This document shows, piece by piece, positions 17,999 to 27,607 of a stretch of DNA of 64,000 nt. The DNA is from Tianweitania sediminis. GTDB taxonomy: Bacteria > Pseudomonadota > Alphaproteobacteria > Rhizobiales > Rhizobiaceae. Numbering within the stretch: position 1 is the stretch's first letter; each line of letters opens with the position of its first letter. The stretch spans positions 410,630 through 474,629 of the forward strand of contig NZ_JAGIYY010000003.1 of assembly GCF_017813335.1 (NCBI RefSeq). Reading direction: 5' to 3'. Both the position numbers and the translations under genes were made by a program. A model generated the notes under the pieces. That model did not search any database, was not told where the DNA came from, and saw only the letters and a list, made by a program, of their open reading frames with translations.

Positions 17999-20728
17999 CT
18001 AGACAGATAAGTGCTTTCCAGCGGCGCGAGGCAATGGCAGCCTTACGGTGAAGCAGGCACCACCACCAGGTTCCGACAGGAGTTCCAGCGTGCCTTGCAA
18101 CCGGGCCACGATTTCGCGGCTGATCGGGAGCCCGAGACCAGCGCCGGCAAGCCCAACGGATTCGCCGAGCCTGCCACGGTAAAACTTGTCGAAGATGCGC
18201 AAACGCTCTTCCTCAGGGACGCCCGGCCCATTGTCCGCAATCTCGACGAGATAATACTCGTCCTCGATACGTGACCGCACCGACACCACCGGCGACGGCG
18301 CGTTGTTGTACTTGATGGCGTTGGAGATCAGGTTGATGAACACCTGGCTCAGCCGGTCGGGATCGGCAGAAATCGCAACCGGTCCGGCGCGCGGCCCAAA
18401 TCGAATTGCGGTGCCGTTCTGGCGAGCCAGCGCATCGCATACCCGCAACGCCTGCTCGAGCGATTCCTCGGCATTGATGCGCCGGTTCTCCCAAACGCGT
18501 TCGCCCCGCTCGAGAGCAGAAAGATCAAGAATCTCGTCGAGCAGCGAAGTCAGCCTCAGGCTTTCCTTGTGGATCGTGGAAACGAATTTGCGGCTCGAAA
18601 CATGGTCGAGATCGTCTTCGGAAAGCAAAATTTCGGAGAAGGCACGGATCGCGGTCATCGGCGTGCGCACCTCGTGGCTGACCTGGCTGAGGAATTCGTC
18701 CTTCTGCAAGTCGACCTTGCGCAGCTGCCGGTTGGCGACCTCCAATTGTTCTGCGGTGGCCCGCAGCTTTGCCGACGCCCGTTCCAGCGCGTGCGAATGC
18801 TCAATGGCCTGTTGGGTTTCGTCAGCCATCTGCATCACCTCCTCCAGCGATATCGCATCGCCGGAAACCACCTTGGACAGCATAACATGGGCGGAGGCCG
18901 CGCCGATCGAACCCGCCAGTTCGCGCTCCAGCCGGTGGATGAAGCCCGGCGTGGGCTGAAGGCTGTTCCAGGCGGTGTCCGTTTGCCTGACCTCCTCCGA
19001 AAAAAGGTCAAACGCTCTTTGGTGGCCGAGGACACGGCTGGCGACAAGGAACAGGTCGTCCGCGGCGGCAGACCCGCGCAGCGCGCTGGCCTCTCCAAGA
19101 TGGCGGCGAAAAACGTTGAGGAAGATTGCGGCCTGGACATGCTCCAGCGCCGATTGGCTCGACAGGAGCGATCCCGCCACCAGCACCGACGTGTTCAAAA
19201 AGAGGCTCCAGAACACGGCATGCGCCAGCGGGTCGAGTTGGGACAGTCCAAAGAGGGCCTGGGGGCGCAACCATGAGATGCCGAACGGCCCCTCGGCCAT
19301 GACTGCCGCCACCAGCGGCGAGGACGAGGCAAAGGACGGCATGAAGCTCGACCACAGCCATATAAGGAAGCCCACGGAAACGGCAGCGATGGCCGCTTTG
19401 GCAGTCGCGTCGCGCCAGAACAAAGCGGCGAGGATCGCCGGCAGGAACTGGGCGACGCCGGTAAAGGAGATAAGGCCGATCGGCGCCAGCGCATCCGAGG
19501 TGCGCGTCATGTAGAAATAGCCGAAGCCGAGAAACAGGATCAGCACGATCGACAGCCGCCTCGCATTGAGGATCAGCCGGCGCACACCCTGCCCGTCGCC
19601 GGCCTGGTCGTCGTTTGTCATCCGCAGCATGATCGGCACGACGATGTGGTTTGACACCATGATCGACAGCGCAATGGACTCCAGGATGATCATCGACGTC
19701 GCGGACGAGAAGCCGCCGATAAAGGCGAACAGCGCCAATCCGTCCTGGCCGGCGGCGAGAGGCAGCGTCAGCGTGAACATGTCCGGATTGGAACCGGCCG
19801 GCATGGATGTCAGGCCGTAAAGTGCGATCGGCACGATAAACACGCTCATGGCCAGCATGTACGCGGGAAAGGCCCAGCTTGCGGTGCGCAGGTGGCTTTC
19901 GTCGGAGTTCTCGACAACCGTGACTTGGAACTGGCGCGGCAGGCAGATGATCGCTGCAGCAGCCAGCAGCAGCGAAGCCACCCAGCGGTCACCGAAGCCG
20001 TTGGTGGCATGGATGTTCAGGCCAGCATCGGCTGCACGGGTGAAGATGTTTTCGAAGCCGCCGCCCGCGTAAAGCACGAACAGCCCGACCGCCACCAGAG
20101 CAGTTAATTTGACGACCGCTTCCAGCGCAATGGCGGCAACCACTCCATGGTGCTGCTCCTTGGCGTCGACATTGCGCGTCCCGAACAATATGGTGAACAC
20201 GGCCATGCCAGCCGCCACGCCAAACGCCAGCCCTGCCTCGCTCCATCCCTCCAGTCTGCCCCGCCCGAAGGCCGAAGCGCCTGCAATGGCCTCGATCGAG
20301 GAGGTAACCGCCTTGAGCTGGAGTGCGATGTAGGGCGCGATCGCGATCACAGCGAGCACGGTGACCAGCACCGCGAGCCGTGTCGACTTCCCGAACCGGG
20401 AGGAAAGGAGGTCCGCAATTGAGGTGATGCGCTGGTCATGGCTGATGCGGACTAGACGACGCAGGATGAACCACCACCCGATGAAGACCAATGTCGGCCC
20501 CAGATAGATGGTGACGAATTCCAGCCCGTTGCGCGCAGCAGAACCCACCGCGCCGTAGAAGGTCCAGCTGGTGCAGTAGACCGAGATGGAAAGCGTATAA
20601 ACAAAGGGTGAGCGCAGGAAGCCGCCGGCGCTGTTGCGGGTATGCCGGTCGCCAAGGAATGCCACAAGGAAAAGCAGGCCGACATAGGCGATCGCCGCAG
20701 CGATGACGAGGTCGGCAGTCAAGGTCAT
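17999..20728 (-). CDS. Sodium:solute symporter-histidine kinase fusion (SSS-STAC-HisKA-HATPase, CbrA-like)
   Basis: 909 residues. The first ~490 are a sodium:solute symporter domain with about 13 helices (LGDRHTRNSAGGFL, SVYCTSWTFYGAVGSAA, FIGGFSSATSMIILESIALSIMVSNH). Residues ~570-650 (FIHRLERELAGSIGAASAHVML) match the STAC linker found in CbrA-type sensors. A coiled coil follows, then HisKA with SHEVRTPMTAI (His685), N-box INLISNAIKYN, IADNGPGVP and GAGLGLPIS. No PAS domain is visible. It probably senses, and may also import, a small organic nutrient and signals availability. It overlaps the small membrane protein gene by 4 bases and is followed in the same direction by no other gene; the response regulator lies upstream in the operon. 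Confidence 0.94.
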   Translation of the reverse strand: MTLTADLVIAAAIAYVGLLFLVAFLGDRHTRNSAGGFLRSPFVYTLSISVYCTSWTFYGAVGSAARNGLEFVTIYLGPTLVFIGWWFILRRLVRISHDQRITSIADLLSSRFGKSTRLAVLVTVLAVIAIAPYIALQLKAVTSSIEAIAGASAFGRGRLEGWSEAGLAFGVAAGMAVFTILFGTRNVDAKEQHHGVVAAIALEAVVKLTALVAVGLFVLYAGGGFENIFTRAADAGLNIHATNGFGDRWVASLLLAAAAIICLPRQFQVTVVENSDESHLRTASWAFPAYMLAMSVFIVPIALYGLTSMPAGSNPDMFTLTLPLAAGQDGLALFAFIGGFSSATSMIILESIALSIMVSNHIVVPIMLRMTNDDQAGDGQGVRRLILNARRLSIVLILFLGFGYFYMTRTSDALAPIGLISFTGVAQFLPAILAALFWRDATAKAAIAAVSVGFLIWLWSSFMPSFASSSPLVAAVMAEGPFGISWLRPQALFGLSQLDPLAHAVFWSLFLNTSVLVAGSLLSSQSALEHVQAAIFLNVFRRHLGEASALRGSAAADDLFLVASRVLGHQRAFDLFSEEVRQTDTAWNSLQPTPGFIHRLERELAGSIGAASAHVMLSKVVSGDAISLEEVMQMADETQQAIEHSHALERASAKLRATAEQLEVANRQLRKVDLQKDEFLSQVSHEVRTPMTAIRAFSEILLSEDDLDHVSSRKFVSTIHKESLRLTSLLDEILDLSALERGERVWENRRINAEESLEQALRVCDALARQNGTAIRFGPRAGPVAISADPDRLSQVFINLISNAIKYNNAPSPVVSVRSRIEDEYYLVEIADNGPGVPEEERLRIFDKFYRGRLGESVGLAGAGLGLPISREIVARLQGTLELLSEPGGGACFTVRLPLPRAAGKHLSV

Positions 20729-20958
20729 TGGTCAGCGTCCCGCAGCGACCGCGGCGCTTCGTCAAGTGGAAGGACGCGACTGAACCACCTGGCTCCGAGA
20801 ACGAGTATCGTCCAAAGCACGAAGATATAGGTGATCTCTATGGGGATGCCGAAGATCCGGAGATCCAGCCTGAACAGCAATACGAAGGGCGGGAGCAGCG
20901 CTACTGCGCCGAACACGGCAAAAAAGAACGCCGCGCTGACGATCTTGCGCCGCGTCAT
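20725..20958 (-). CDS. Small two-helix membrane protein, partner of the symporter-kinase
   Basis: 77 residues with two predicted membrane helices (KIVSAAFFFAVFGAVALLPPFVLLF and IEITYIFVLWTILVLGARWF). It resembles in plan the small accessory subunits encoded beside sodium:solute symporters (DUF4212/DUF3311 type), but I cannot assign the exact family. It starts at the ATG at 20958, 19 bases after the response-regulator stop, and ends in an ATGA overlap with the symporter-kinase, so the two are translationally coupled. It probably assists assembly or function of the symporter domain. Confidence 0.75.
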   Translation of the reverse strand: MTRRKIVSAAFFFAVFGAVALLPPFVLLFRLDLRIFGIPIEITYIFVLWTILVLGARWFSRVLPLDEAPRSLRDADQ

Positions 20959-20977
20959 GAGAGGGCCGGCTCTGCTC

Positions 20978-21364
20978 TCACGCCGCGCCGCTGGCGGGAC
21001 GGTCCAGCAGCAGGCGGATGCTGTTGACCACGTCAGCGTTGGCGTAAGGCTTGGTGAGGAAGCTGTCGGCTCCCAGCTGCTCTGCAACCCGGCGGTCCTG
21101 CTGCTGCCCCTTGGCGGTCAACACCAACACGGGCAGGCCACGCATGGTCGGCTCCGCGCGGATCTGCTTCAGCACCTCGAAGCCTGAACGCTTCGGCATC
21201 ATGATGTCGAGAATGAGCACGCGCGGCTGGAAATTGCGCACGGCTTCCATCACGGCCTCGCCATCCATCACGGCCCCGATGTTCCAGCCTGCGCGCTGCA
21301 GGACGAAACTCAGCGCTTCGAGGATGCTGGGCTCGTCTTCGGCTATCAGAACGTCGATCGCCAA
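20978..21364 (-). CDS. Single-domain response regulator (CheY-like)
   Basis: 128 residues, a lone receiver domain: acidic pair in VLIAEDEPSI, phospho-acceptor Asp in VLILDIMMPKRSG, Thr in VLVLTAKG and Lys in FLTKPY. There is no output domain, so the effect is through protein contact or phosphotransfer. It is the first gene of the minus-strand set response regulator - small membrane protein - symporter-kinase, making it the likely partner of that kinase. Confidence 0.93.
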   Translation of the reverse strand: MAIDVLIAEDEPSILEALSFVLQRAGWNIGAVMDGEAVMEAVRNFQPRVLILDIMMPKRSGFEVLKQIRAEPTMRGLPVLVLTAKGQQQDRRVAEQLGADSFLTKPYANADVVNSIRLLLDRPASGAA

Positions 21365-21453
21365 GATCCCTCCTCCCTATCCCTCCTCCACAGGGATTAA
21401 GGTAGTTAACTGCTATGGGTCGCCCTTCGCCAGCGGTAAATTGATTGACCGGC

Positions 21454-23037
21454 TCATGATGGCACAAGCGGCGCCGGCGCGATCTCACCGCCTGGTGACC
21501 AGGCCTCCTCCTGACGGCTCGCGCAATCGCTGCGGGTGCACAAACGGCAGGTCGGTCCGACCGGCATGTCGGCATGCTGGTCGATCAGGTTCAGCCCATC
21601 GGCATAAACAGTTCCGTCCGCATGCAGAACGTCGGTGATCAGCAGCACCGAGTGCGGCAGCGCATGGTCGGCGAAGCCAGCGCTGCGGCGCGAAATTGCT
21701 CTTGCCACGAAGAGGAAGCGTGACCCGTCGGGAAATCGCGCCACTTGCCGCACCAACTGACCCGGAGAGCGGAAGGCGGTGTAGATCGCCCATAGCGGGC
21801 ACGCGTGGCCGCTGTTGGGCAGGAGCAGGCCTGGCAACGGGAAGTGCTTCGAAAGCCGGCCGGCCGCATCGGCGCGCAGGAAACCGAACTGGATGCCGGT
21901 CGCACCTGGTCGACGCAGGGTTACCAGCCGGTGAGCGACCTGCTCGAAGCTGGCATTGTAGCGCTCGCTTAGGGCGTCGACGTCGTAGCGCAGCGCCTGC
22001 GCATCCTGCAGGAAGGTTTCGTAGGGAAAAACAATCGCCCCCGCGATGTAGGAGCCGAAATAGCGTTTGGCGGCGCGCCGAGCCGTATCGGAAGACAGCA
22101 GCCGCACCCCCAGCTCGGCCTCCAGCGTGTCGGCACCGGCCAGTTCTGCGAGCAGGCGTGCCATCTGGAACTGGCGTGTGGACTGCGGCACGGTGTTGCG
22201 GAACCAGAGCGTCCGTTCGCTGGCATCATAGCCGTAAGGTGCGCCTGCCCCACTGCTGGCTGAGCGCAGCACGCGCACGCCATAATCTTCGGCCAGCATT
22301 TGCGTGATCGTCGTTTCTCCGAACCGCCCGCGCGCATTGATCTGCGCGCGCAAACTCGCTGCGGCATCTTCCAGTGCCGGAAAATGGTTCTGAGCCGCAA
22401 AGATGAGATCGTCGATCTCGCGCCTTGCCGAAGCGAAATGCCCGGCATTCGAGGTCTGGTCGAACTGACCGATTAGGTTTCGCGCAATGGCGCTCAGGCT
22501 CTGCGTCTCGCGGTTGATCGACGCGAGGAAGCGGTGTTGCTCCTCGGAGCTGAGGTCCGGCACGTTCTGCAGGATTTCCGCACCAGAGCGCACGGCAGTG
22601 ATGCCGGAAAGAACGCCATGGAGAAGCTGGGACAGGAGCGGGTCGGCCCGAAGACGGTCCGCATAGGCATCAAGATCGGCTACTGCAGCGGAATGGGCGC
22701 GGTAAAGACGCGCTATGAGGCGCGCCACGTCGGGCGACGTGGCCACGAGCCGGCGTGCCTGCTCCGGCCCCATTCGGCTTTCCGCCAGCACGGGATCAGA
22801 AAACGCTTCTATGAGTTCGTGTATCAGCCGGTGCTCAACATCACCGGTGAGCTCGGCGATATCCATCGCGAGTTCCGCTGCGATACGCAGCAACAGGGTT
22901 CCGCCAACCTGGCGCTTGTTGCCTTCAATCAGGTTCAGGTAGCTCGGCGACACCTCTACCGCTTTCGCGAGGGCGGCCTGAGAGATGCCCAGGGCCTTGC
23001 GGCGCGTTGATATTCTCAGGCCGATTGGCGCTCGCAT
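21454..23037 (-). CDS. XRE-family regulator of the ScfR/RamB type (HTH, IrrE-like, DUF2083)
   Basis: 527 residues, longer than the common ~470. N-terminal XRE helix-turn-helix (RRKALGISQAALAKAVEVSPSYLNLIEGNKR, residues ~12-45), a central IrrE-like zinc-peptidase-fold region without a clear HExxH, and the C-terminal DUF2083 domain with the Cys cluster CRLCTRSDCASRQ. Relatives (RamB, ScfR, PrpC regulators) control acetate, propionate and short-chain fatty-acid metabolism. It is divergent from the ABC importer at 23206 and probably controls it and itself. Inverted TGTAAA repeats lie just upstream. Confidence 0.88.
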   Translation of the reverse strand: MRAPIGLRISTRRKALGISQAALAKAVEVSPSYLNLIEGNKRQVGGTLLLRIAAELAMDIAELTGDVEHRLIHELIEAFSDPVLAESRMGPEQARRLVATSPDVARLIARLYRAHSAAVADLDAYADRLRADPLLSQLLHGVLSGITAVRSGAEILQNVPDLSSEEQHRFLASINRETQSLSAIARNLIGQFDQTSNAGHFASARREIDDLIFAAQNHFPALEDAAASLRAQINARGRFGETTITQMLAEDYGVRVLRSASSGAGAPYGYDASERTLWFRNTVPQSTRQFQMARLLAELAGADTLEAELGVRLLSSDTARRAAKRYFGSYIAGAIVFPYETFLQDAQALRYDVDALSERYNASFEQVAHRLVTLRRPGATGIQFGFLRADAAGRLSKHFPLPGLLLPNSGHACPLWAIYTAFRSPGQLVRQVARFPDGSRFLFVARAISRRSAGFADHALPHSVLLITDVLHADGTVYADGLNLIDQHADMPVGPTCRLCTRSDCASRQEEAWSPGGEIAPAPLVPS

Positions 23038-23045
23038 GGGGTCCT

Positions 23046-23135
23046 TGTAAACAGATTTACAGGTCAGCTCGTCCGTTCCGAAAAGAATTTACAAGATTAC
23101 GCTTGAATAACAACGGGATGTTGATCCCCTGTAAA
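23046..23135. promoter_or_regulatory. Candidate operator: TGTAAA/TTTACA inverted repeats in the divergent regulator-importer gap
   Basis: A perfect inverted repeat TGTAAA-CAGA-TTTACA occupies 23046-23061, only 8 bases before the regulator start. A further half-site TTTACA is at 23088-23093 and TGTAAA at 23130-23135. The gap (23038-23205) separates the ScfR-like regulator from the importer operon, so autoregulation plus importer control is likely. Confidence 0.55.
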
Positions 23136-23205
23136 GGCAAGGGGATAGTGTGTTGCGGGGAGCCTCCTTTGGGGAATGTGGCTTCCGCAACCAAGGAGGA
23201 GAACA

Positions 23206-24564
23206 ATGAGCGAACTGAAGCGCGGGCCTTCCCGCCGCCATGTCTTGCGTACCGGTCTCGCCGGCATCATCGCCAGCGGCGTAGCGCCGCTGGCGTTCTC
23301 ACGCGGTGCGTGGGCACAGGAATTCTGCAACAACCCAACCGGCGGCACGGTGACCTTCGGCCTCAACCTGCCGCTGACTGGCGCCTACGCCGAAGAAGGC
23401 GCCGACGAACAGAAGGCTTACGAGCTTGCCATCCAGCACCTGAACGGCGAAGGCGATGGCGGGCTTTTGAATGTCCTCAAGCCATCTGCGCTCAAGGGCA
23501 ACGGCATCCTTGGCAAGAAGGTCCAGTACGTCAGCTCAGACAGCCAAACGAAATCCGACGTCGCACGTGCTGGCGCCACACGCATGATCGAACGCGACGG
23601 CGCCATCATGATCACCGGCGGCTCGTCGTCGGGCGAAGCCATTGCGGTGCAGAGCCTGTGTCAGGAACTCGGCGTCATCTTCATGGCCGGCCTGACGCAT
23701 TCCAACGACACCACGGGCAAGGACAAGCGGCGCTACGGCTTCCGCCACTTCTTCAACGCCTATCAGTCCGGCATTGCAATCGCTCCGGTGCTTGCTGAGG
23801 CTTACGGCAAGGACCGCCGCGCCTATCACCTGACCGCCGACTACACCTGGGGATGGACGCAGGAGGAATCGATCAAGAACGCCACCGAGGCGCTCGGCTG
23901 GGAAACGGTCCAGGCGGTACGCACGCCGCTCGGCGCCGCCGACTTCTCGCAATACCTGACGCCGGTGCTCAATTCCGGCGCCGACGTGCTGATCCTGAAC
24001 CACTACGGCAATGACATGGTCAACTCGCTGACCCAGGCCGTGCAGTTCGGCATGCGCGACCGCCAGGCGAACGGCAAGCAGTTCGAGATCGTTGTCCCGC
24101 TGTTCTCCGAATTGATGGCCAAGGGCGCCGGCGAGAACATCAAGGGCATCTTTGGAACCTCCAACTGGCACTGGAACCTGCCGGATGAAGGCTCCAAGGC
24201 GTTCACCAAGTCGTTTGGCGCGGCCTATGGCTCCCCGCCCTCGCAGGCGGCCCACACCGCCTACGTGCAGGCGCTGCTCTACGCCGATGCCTGTGAGCGC
24301 GCGGGCACCTTCTATCCGCCCGAAGTCATCAAGGCGCTTGAAGGCTTCGAGTTCGACGGGATGGGCAACGGCAAGACGCTCTACCGCGCCGAGGATCATC
24401 AGTGCATGAAGTCGGTGCTGGTCGTTCGCGGCAATGAGAACCCGACAAACCAGTTCGACGTGTTGAACGTGTTCAAGGAAATCGACCGCGAAACCGCCAA
24501 CTACGATCCGGCGATCTTCGGCGGTGACCTTGGAGCCGCCGAACCGGTTCCACAGTGCCGTTAA
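23206..24564 (+). CDS. ABC importer periplasmic binding protein (LivK/UrtA-like) with Tat-type signal
   Basis: 452 residues. N-terminal SRRHVLRTGLAGIIASGVAPLAFSRGAWAQ looks like a twin-arginine signal peptide. The mature protein is a type-1 periplasmic-binding fold of the Leu/amide/urea group (TVTFGLNLPLTGAYAEEGADEQKAYELAIQ; MITGGSSSGEAIAVQSLCQE; DYTWGWTQEES). The ATG at 23206 follows AAGGAGGAGAAC. First gene of a five-gene importer operon. The substrate is not clear: branched-chain amino acid, amide, urea or short-chain acid are all possible; the regulator next door favours a short organic acid or amide (inference). Confidence 0.92.
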   Translation: MSELKRGPSRRHVLRTGLAGIIASGVAPLAFSRGAWAQEFCNNPTGGTVTFGLNLPLTGAYAEEGADEQKAYELAIQHLNGEGDGGLLNVLKPSALKGNGILGKKVQYVSSDSQTKSDVARAGATRMIERDGAIMITGGSSSGEAIAVQSLCQELGVIFMAGLTHSNDTTGKDKRRYGFRHFFNAYQSGIAIAPVLAEAYGKDRRAYHLTADYTWGWTQEESIKNATEALGWETVQAVRTPLGAADFSQYLTPVLNSGADVLILNHYGNDMVNSLTQAVQFGMRDRQANGKQFEIVVPLFSELMAKGAGENIKGIFGTSNWHWNLPDEGSKAFTKSFGAAYGSPPSQAAHTAYVQALLYADACERAGTFYPPEVIKALEGFEFDGMGNGKTLYRAEDHQCMKSVLVVRGNENPTNQFDVLNVFKEIDRETANYDPAIFGGDLGAAEPVPQCR

Positions 24565-24575
24565 TCTGAAACACG

Positions 24576-24606
24576 GACCCGTCCTGCCATCCCGGCAAGA
24601 CGGGTC
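24576..24606 (+). other. Intercistronic hairpin between binding protein and LivH-type permease genes
   Basis: Stem GACCCGTC (24576-24583) with GACGGGTC (24599-24606), with an inner TGCC/GGCA pairing possible in the loop. It lies just after the binding-protein stop. It probably sets the excess of binding protein over permease. Confidence 0.65.
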
Positions 24607-24644
24607 TCGCGCGATCGGGTGGCGAACGGTTCGCGGAGGCTCCA

Positions 24645-25676
24645 TTGTTCGAAGTTCTATTCCTTCAGTTTCTCAACGGTCTCGACAAGGGCAGCGCTTA
24701 TGCGTTGATTGCGTTGGGGCTTACGCTCGTGTTCGGAACGCTGGGCGTCGTGAACTTCGCGCACGGGGCGCTGTTCATGTTCGGCGCCTTTTGCGCGGTC
24801 CTGTTCCGTCAGTTGCTGACGCTCGAAACCGTCACCCTGGATCCTGAGAAACTGTCTCCGTGGGGCGCCCCGGTTGAAATCCGCCAACCTCTGGTGCAGG
24901 CATGGTTCGGCGACGTCGGCGCAGTGCTGGTCAACTACTCGGTGCCGCTGTCGCTGCTGCTTTCCATTCCGGTGATGCTGATCATCGGCATCGTCATGGA
25001 ACGCGGCATCATCAAGCACTTCTACAAGCGGCCGCATGCCGAGCAGATTCTGGTCACGTTCGGCCTGGCGATCGTCTTTGGTGAGATCATCAAGGCGGTC
25101 TTCGGTCCCAATCCGATCCCGCAACCCATGCCGACCGAACTGCGTGGCGCCGCCGATATCGGTGCCTGGCTCGGCATGCAGCCAAACGTCATCACCTATC
25201 CGCTGTGGCGGCTGGTTTATTTCCTTTTCGCCCTCGGCGTGATCGGCTCCGTCCTTGCGTTTCTCCAATTCACGACCTTCGGGATGGTGGTCCGCGCCGG
25301 CATGGCCGATCGTGAAACAGTTGGCGCGCTCGGCATCAACATTGACCGGCGTTTCACCATCATGTTCGGCATCGCTGCAGTTGTCGCAGGCATGGCCGGC
25401 GTGATGTACACGCCGCTCCTGCCGCCGAGCTACACGATGGGCATGGACTTCCTGGTCATCTCCTTCGTGGTGGTGGTGGTAGGCGGGATGGGGTCGCTGC
25501 CCGGCGCCATCGCAGCTGGCTTCCTGCTGGGCATCTTACAATCCTTCGCATCGATGCATCAGCTGAAGGCGTTCTTCCCCGGCATCGACCAGGTCATCAT
25601 CTATCTCGTGGCAGTGGTGGTCCTGCTGGTGCTTCCGCGTGGGCTTATGGGCCGTCGTGGCGTGATGGAGGCGTAA
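24645..25676 (+). CDS. livH: Branched-chain-type ABC transporter permease (LivH family)
   Basis: 343 residues and about 8-9 membrane helices. Family landmarks: LNGLDKGSAYALIALGLTLVFGTLGVVNFAHGALFMFGA at the start, VRAGMADRETVGALGINI and VVVVGGMGSLPGAIAAGFLLG near the end. It starts with TTG at 24645 preceded by GGAGG at 24635-24639. The next gene starts immediately after the stop codon. Confidence 0.94.
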   Translation: MFEVLFLQFLNGLDKGSAYALIALGLTLVFGTLGVVNFAHGALFMFGAFCAVLFRQLLTLETVTLDPEKLSPWGAPVEIRQPLVQAWFGDVGAVLVNYSVPLSLLLSIPVMLIIGIVMERGIIKHFYKRPHAEQILVTFGLAIVFGEIIKAVFGPNPIPQPMPTELRGAADIGAWLGMQPNVITYPLWRLVYFLFALGVIGSVLAFLQFTTFGMVVRAGMADRETVGALGINIDRRFTIMFGIAAVVAGMAGVMYTPLLPPSYTMGMDFLVISFVVVVVGGMGSLPGAIAAGFLLGILQSFASMHQLKAFFPGIDQVIIYLVAVVVLLVLPRGLMGRRGVMEA

Positions 25677-26828
25677 ATGGCTGGAATCATGTCGCGTAAG
25701 GACGCCACGCTTTTCATCGGCTTTGCCGCCGTCGTACTGCTGCTGCCGATCCTGGCTGCACCCTTCGGGGCGGCCTATCCGGACCTGCTGCAGCGCTTCA
25801 TGATCTTCGGCATCTTCGCCATCGGCTTCAACATCCTGTTTGGCCTGACCGGCTACCTTTCCTTCGGCCACGCCGCCTTCTTTGGCGTCGGTTCCTATGC
25901 CGCGATGTGGTCGTTCAAGCTGCTGAGCCTCAATGCAATACCCGCCATCCTCTTCGCGGTGGCGATCGCCGGCGTGTTTGCGCTGGTCATCGGTTACCTC
26001 TCGCTGCGGCGCTCGGGCATCTACTTCTCGATCCTGACCCTCGCCTTCGCACAGATGTGCTACAGTCTCGCTTATTCGGTGCTGACCCCGATCACCAACG
26101 GTGAGACGGGCCTGCGCATGATAAGAGCCGACCCCCGCGTCCTCGACCGGCTTTTCTCCGAAGCTCCGGCAGGGGTCCCCGTGCCCAGTCTCTTCGGCAT
26201 CTCGCTTTCAGGCTGGAACGGCTTCTATTTTTCCGCCCTGTTCCTGCTCGCAACGTTCTTCCTGGCCATGCGGATCACCAACTCGCCATTCGGAATGATG
26301 CTGAAGGGCATCAAGTCCAATCAGAACCGCATGAACTACACAGGCTTCAACACACGGCCCTACGCTTTGACGGCTTTCGTCATCTCCGGGATGTTGGCGG
26401 GCCTCGCGGGCTCGCTCCTGGTGGTCACCGATCCGCTTGCCGGCGCCGAACGCATGCAGTGGACGGCATCAGGTGAAGTCGTCCTGATGACCATTCTCGG
26501 CGGCGTTGGCACGCTGGTGGGCCCGGTGATTGGCGCCTGGCTCATCAAGTACTTCGAAAACATCTTCTCCTCGTTCAACGACAATGTGCTGTCGAGCTTC
26601 TTCGGCTTCCTTCCGGACGGCGCACGTGAGGCTGCCGTCGTTGTCGCCGGCAAGTTCGTGGGCGAAGGGTGGCACCTGTCGCTCGGGCTCCTTTTCGTTC
26701 TGATCGTCGTGTTCCTGCCCGGCGGCATCATGGAAGGCGTTCGTCGCATCAGCTCGGCGATCCGGCGGCGGGGCGGAGGCAGGCACGCGACGGCCCGTGG
26801 CGAACTCAGCCCATCCGCGGCCGAATAA
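25677..26828 (+). CDS. livM: Branched-chain-type ABC transporter permease (LivM family)
   Basis: 383 residues, about 9-10 membrane helices. Typical stretches: [69 protein letters not shown] and [14 protein letters not shown]. The start ATG directly abuts the livH stop codon. Pairs with the LivH-type subunit to form the membrane channel. Confidence 0.95.
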   Translation: MAGIMSRKDATLFIGFAAVVLLLPILAAPFGAAYPDLLQRFMIFGIFAIGFNILFGLTGYLSFGHAAFFGVGSYAAMWSFKLLSLNAIPAILFAVAIAGVFALVIGYLSLRRSGIYFSILTLAFAQMCYSLAYSVLTPITNGETGLRMIRADPRVLDRLFSEAPAGVPVPSLFGISLSGWNGFYFSALFLLATFFLAMRITNSPFGMMLKGIKSNQNRMNYTGFNTRPYALTAFVISGMLAGLAGSLLVVTDPLAGAERMQWTASGEVVLMTILGGVGTLVGPVIGAWLIKYFENIFSSFNDNVLSSFFGFLPDGAREAAVVVAGKFVGEGWHLSLGLLFVLIVVFLPGGIMEGVRRISSAIRRRGGGRHATARGELSPSAAE

Positions 26829-26839
26829 GGAGGCATACG

Positions 26840-27607
26840 ATGCAAACCAAGGGAAACGTCGTCCTCCATGTTGCCGATGTGCAGAAGCATTTCGGCGGCC
26901 TGCATGCCCTTGCCGACATCGACCTTCAGGTCGATGAAGGCAAGACCCACGCAATCATCGGGCCAAACGGCGCCGGCAAGTCGACGCTGCTGAACGTGAT
27001 CATCGGCCGCCTTGCCCCATCCAGTGGCGCGGTGGTCTTCGATGGCACAGTTCTGACCGGCAAGAAGCCGCACGAGATCAACCAGCTTGGCGTGGCCCGT
27101 GTCTTCCAGACACCTGAAATCTTTGCCGATCTTTCCGTGCTCCAGAACGTCATGACGCCCGCCTTCGCACGGCGTGATGGAGCTTTCCGGATCAACATGT
27201 TCCGCTCGGTCGACAATGAACGCGGCATCCGCGAGGAAGCGGAACATACCCTTGAGGATGTCGGCCTGATGGACCGGCGCGCAGTCCATGCGGGCGCCTT
27301 GTCGCGTGGCGACAAGCGCCGGCTGGAACTCGCCATGTGCCTGATCCAGAAGCCGCGGCTGCTTTTGCTCGACGAGCCGACCGCCGGTATGAGCCGCCAC
27401 GATACCAACACTACCATCGAGCTGCTGAAAAAGATCAAGAGCCGCGGCATGACAAAGGTCATCATCGAGCACGACATGCATGTCGTCTTCTCGCTCGCGG
27501 ATAAGATCAGCGTTCTGGCCGGCGGCCGAATCATCGCCGAAGGCCTGCCGGATCAGGTACGCGGTGACCCCAGAGTTCAGGAAGCCTATCTCGGAGGGGT
27601 ACATTGA
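26840..27607 (+). CDS. livG: ABC transporter ATP-binding protein (LivG family)
   Basis: 255 residues. Walker A GPNGAGKST, Q-loop VFQTPEIF, signature LSRGDKRRLELA (a variant of the usual LSxGxK), Walker B LLLLDEPTAGM and switch His in IIEHDM, ending with the LivG-type tail RVQEAYLGG. The ATG at 26840 follows AAGGAGG. Ends in a TGATG overlap with the next gene. Confidence 0.95.
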   Translation: MQTKGNVVLHVADVQKHFGGLHALADIDLQVDEGKTHAIIGPNGAGKSTLLNVIIGRLAPSSGAVVFDGTVLTGKKPHEINQLGVARVFQTPEIFADLSVLQNVMTPAFARRDGAFRINMFRSVDNERGIREEAEHTLEDVGLMDRRAVHAGALSRGDKRRLELAMCLIQKPRLLLLDEPTAGMSRHDTNTTIELLKKIKSRGMTKVIIEHDMHVVFSLADKISVLAGGRIIAEGLPDQVRGDPRVQEAYLGGVH

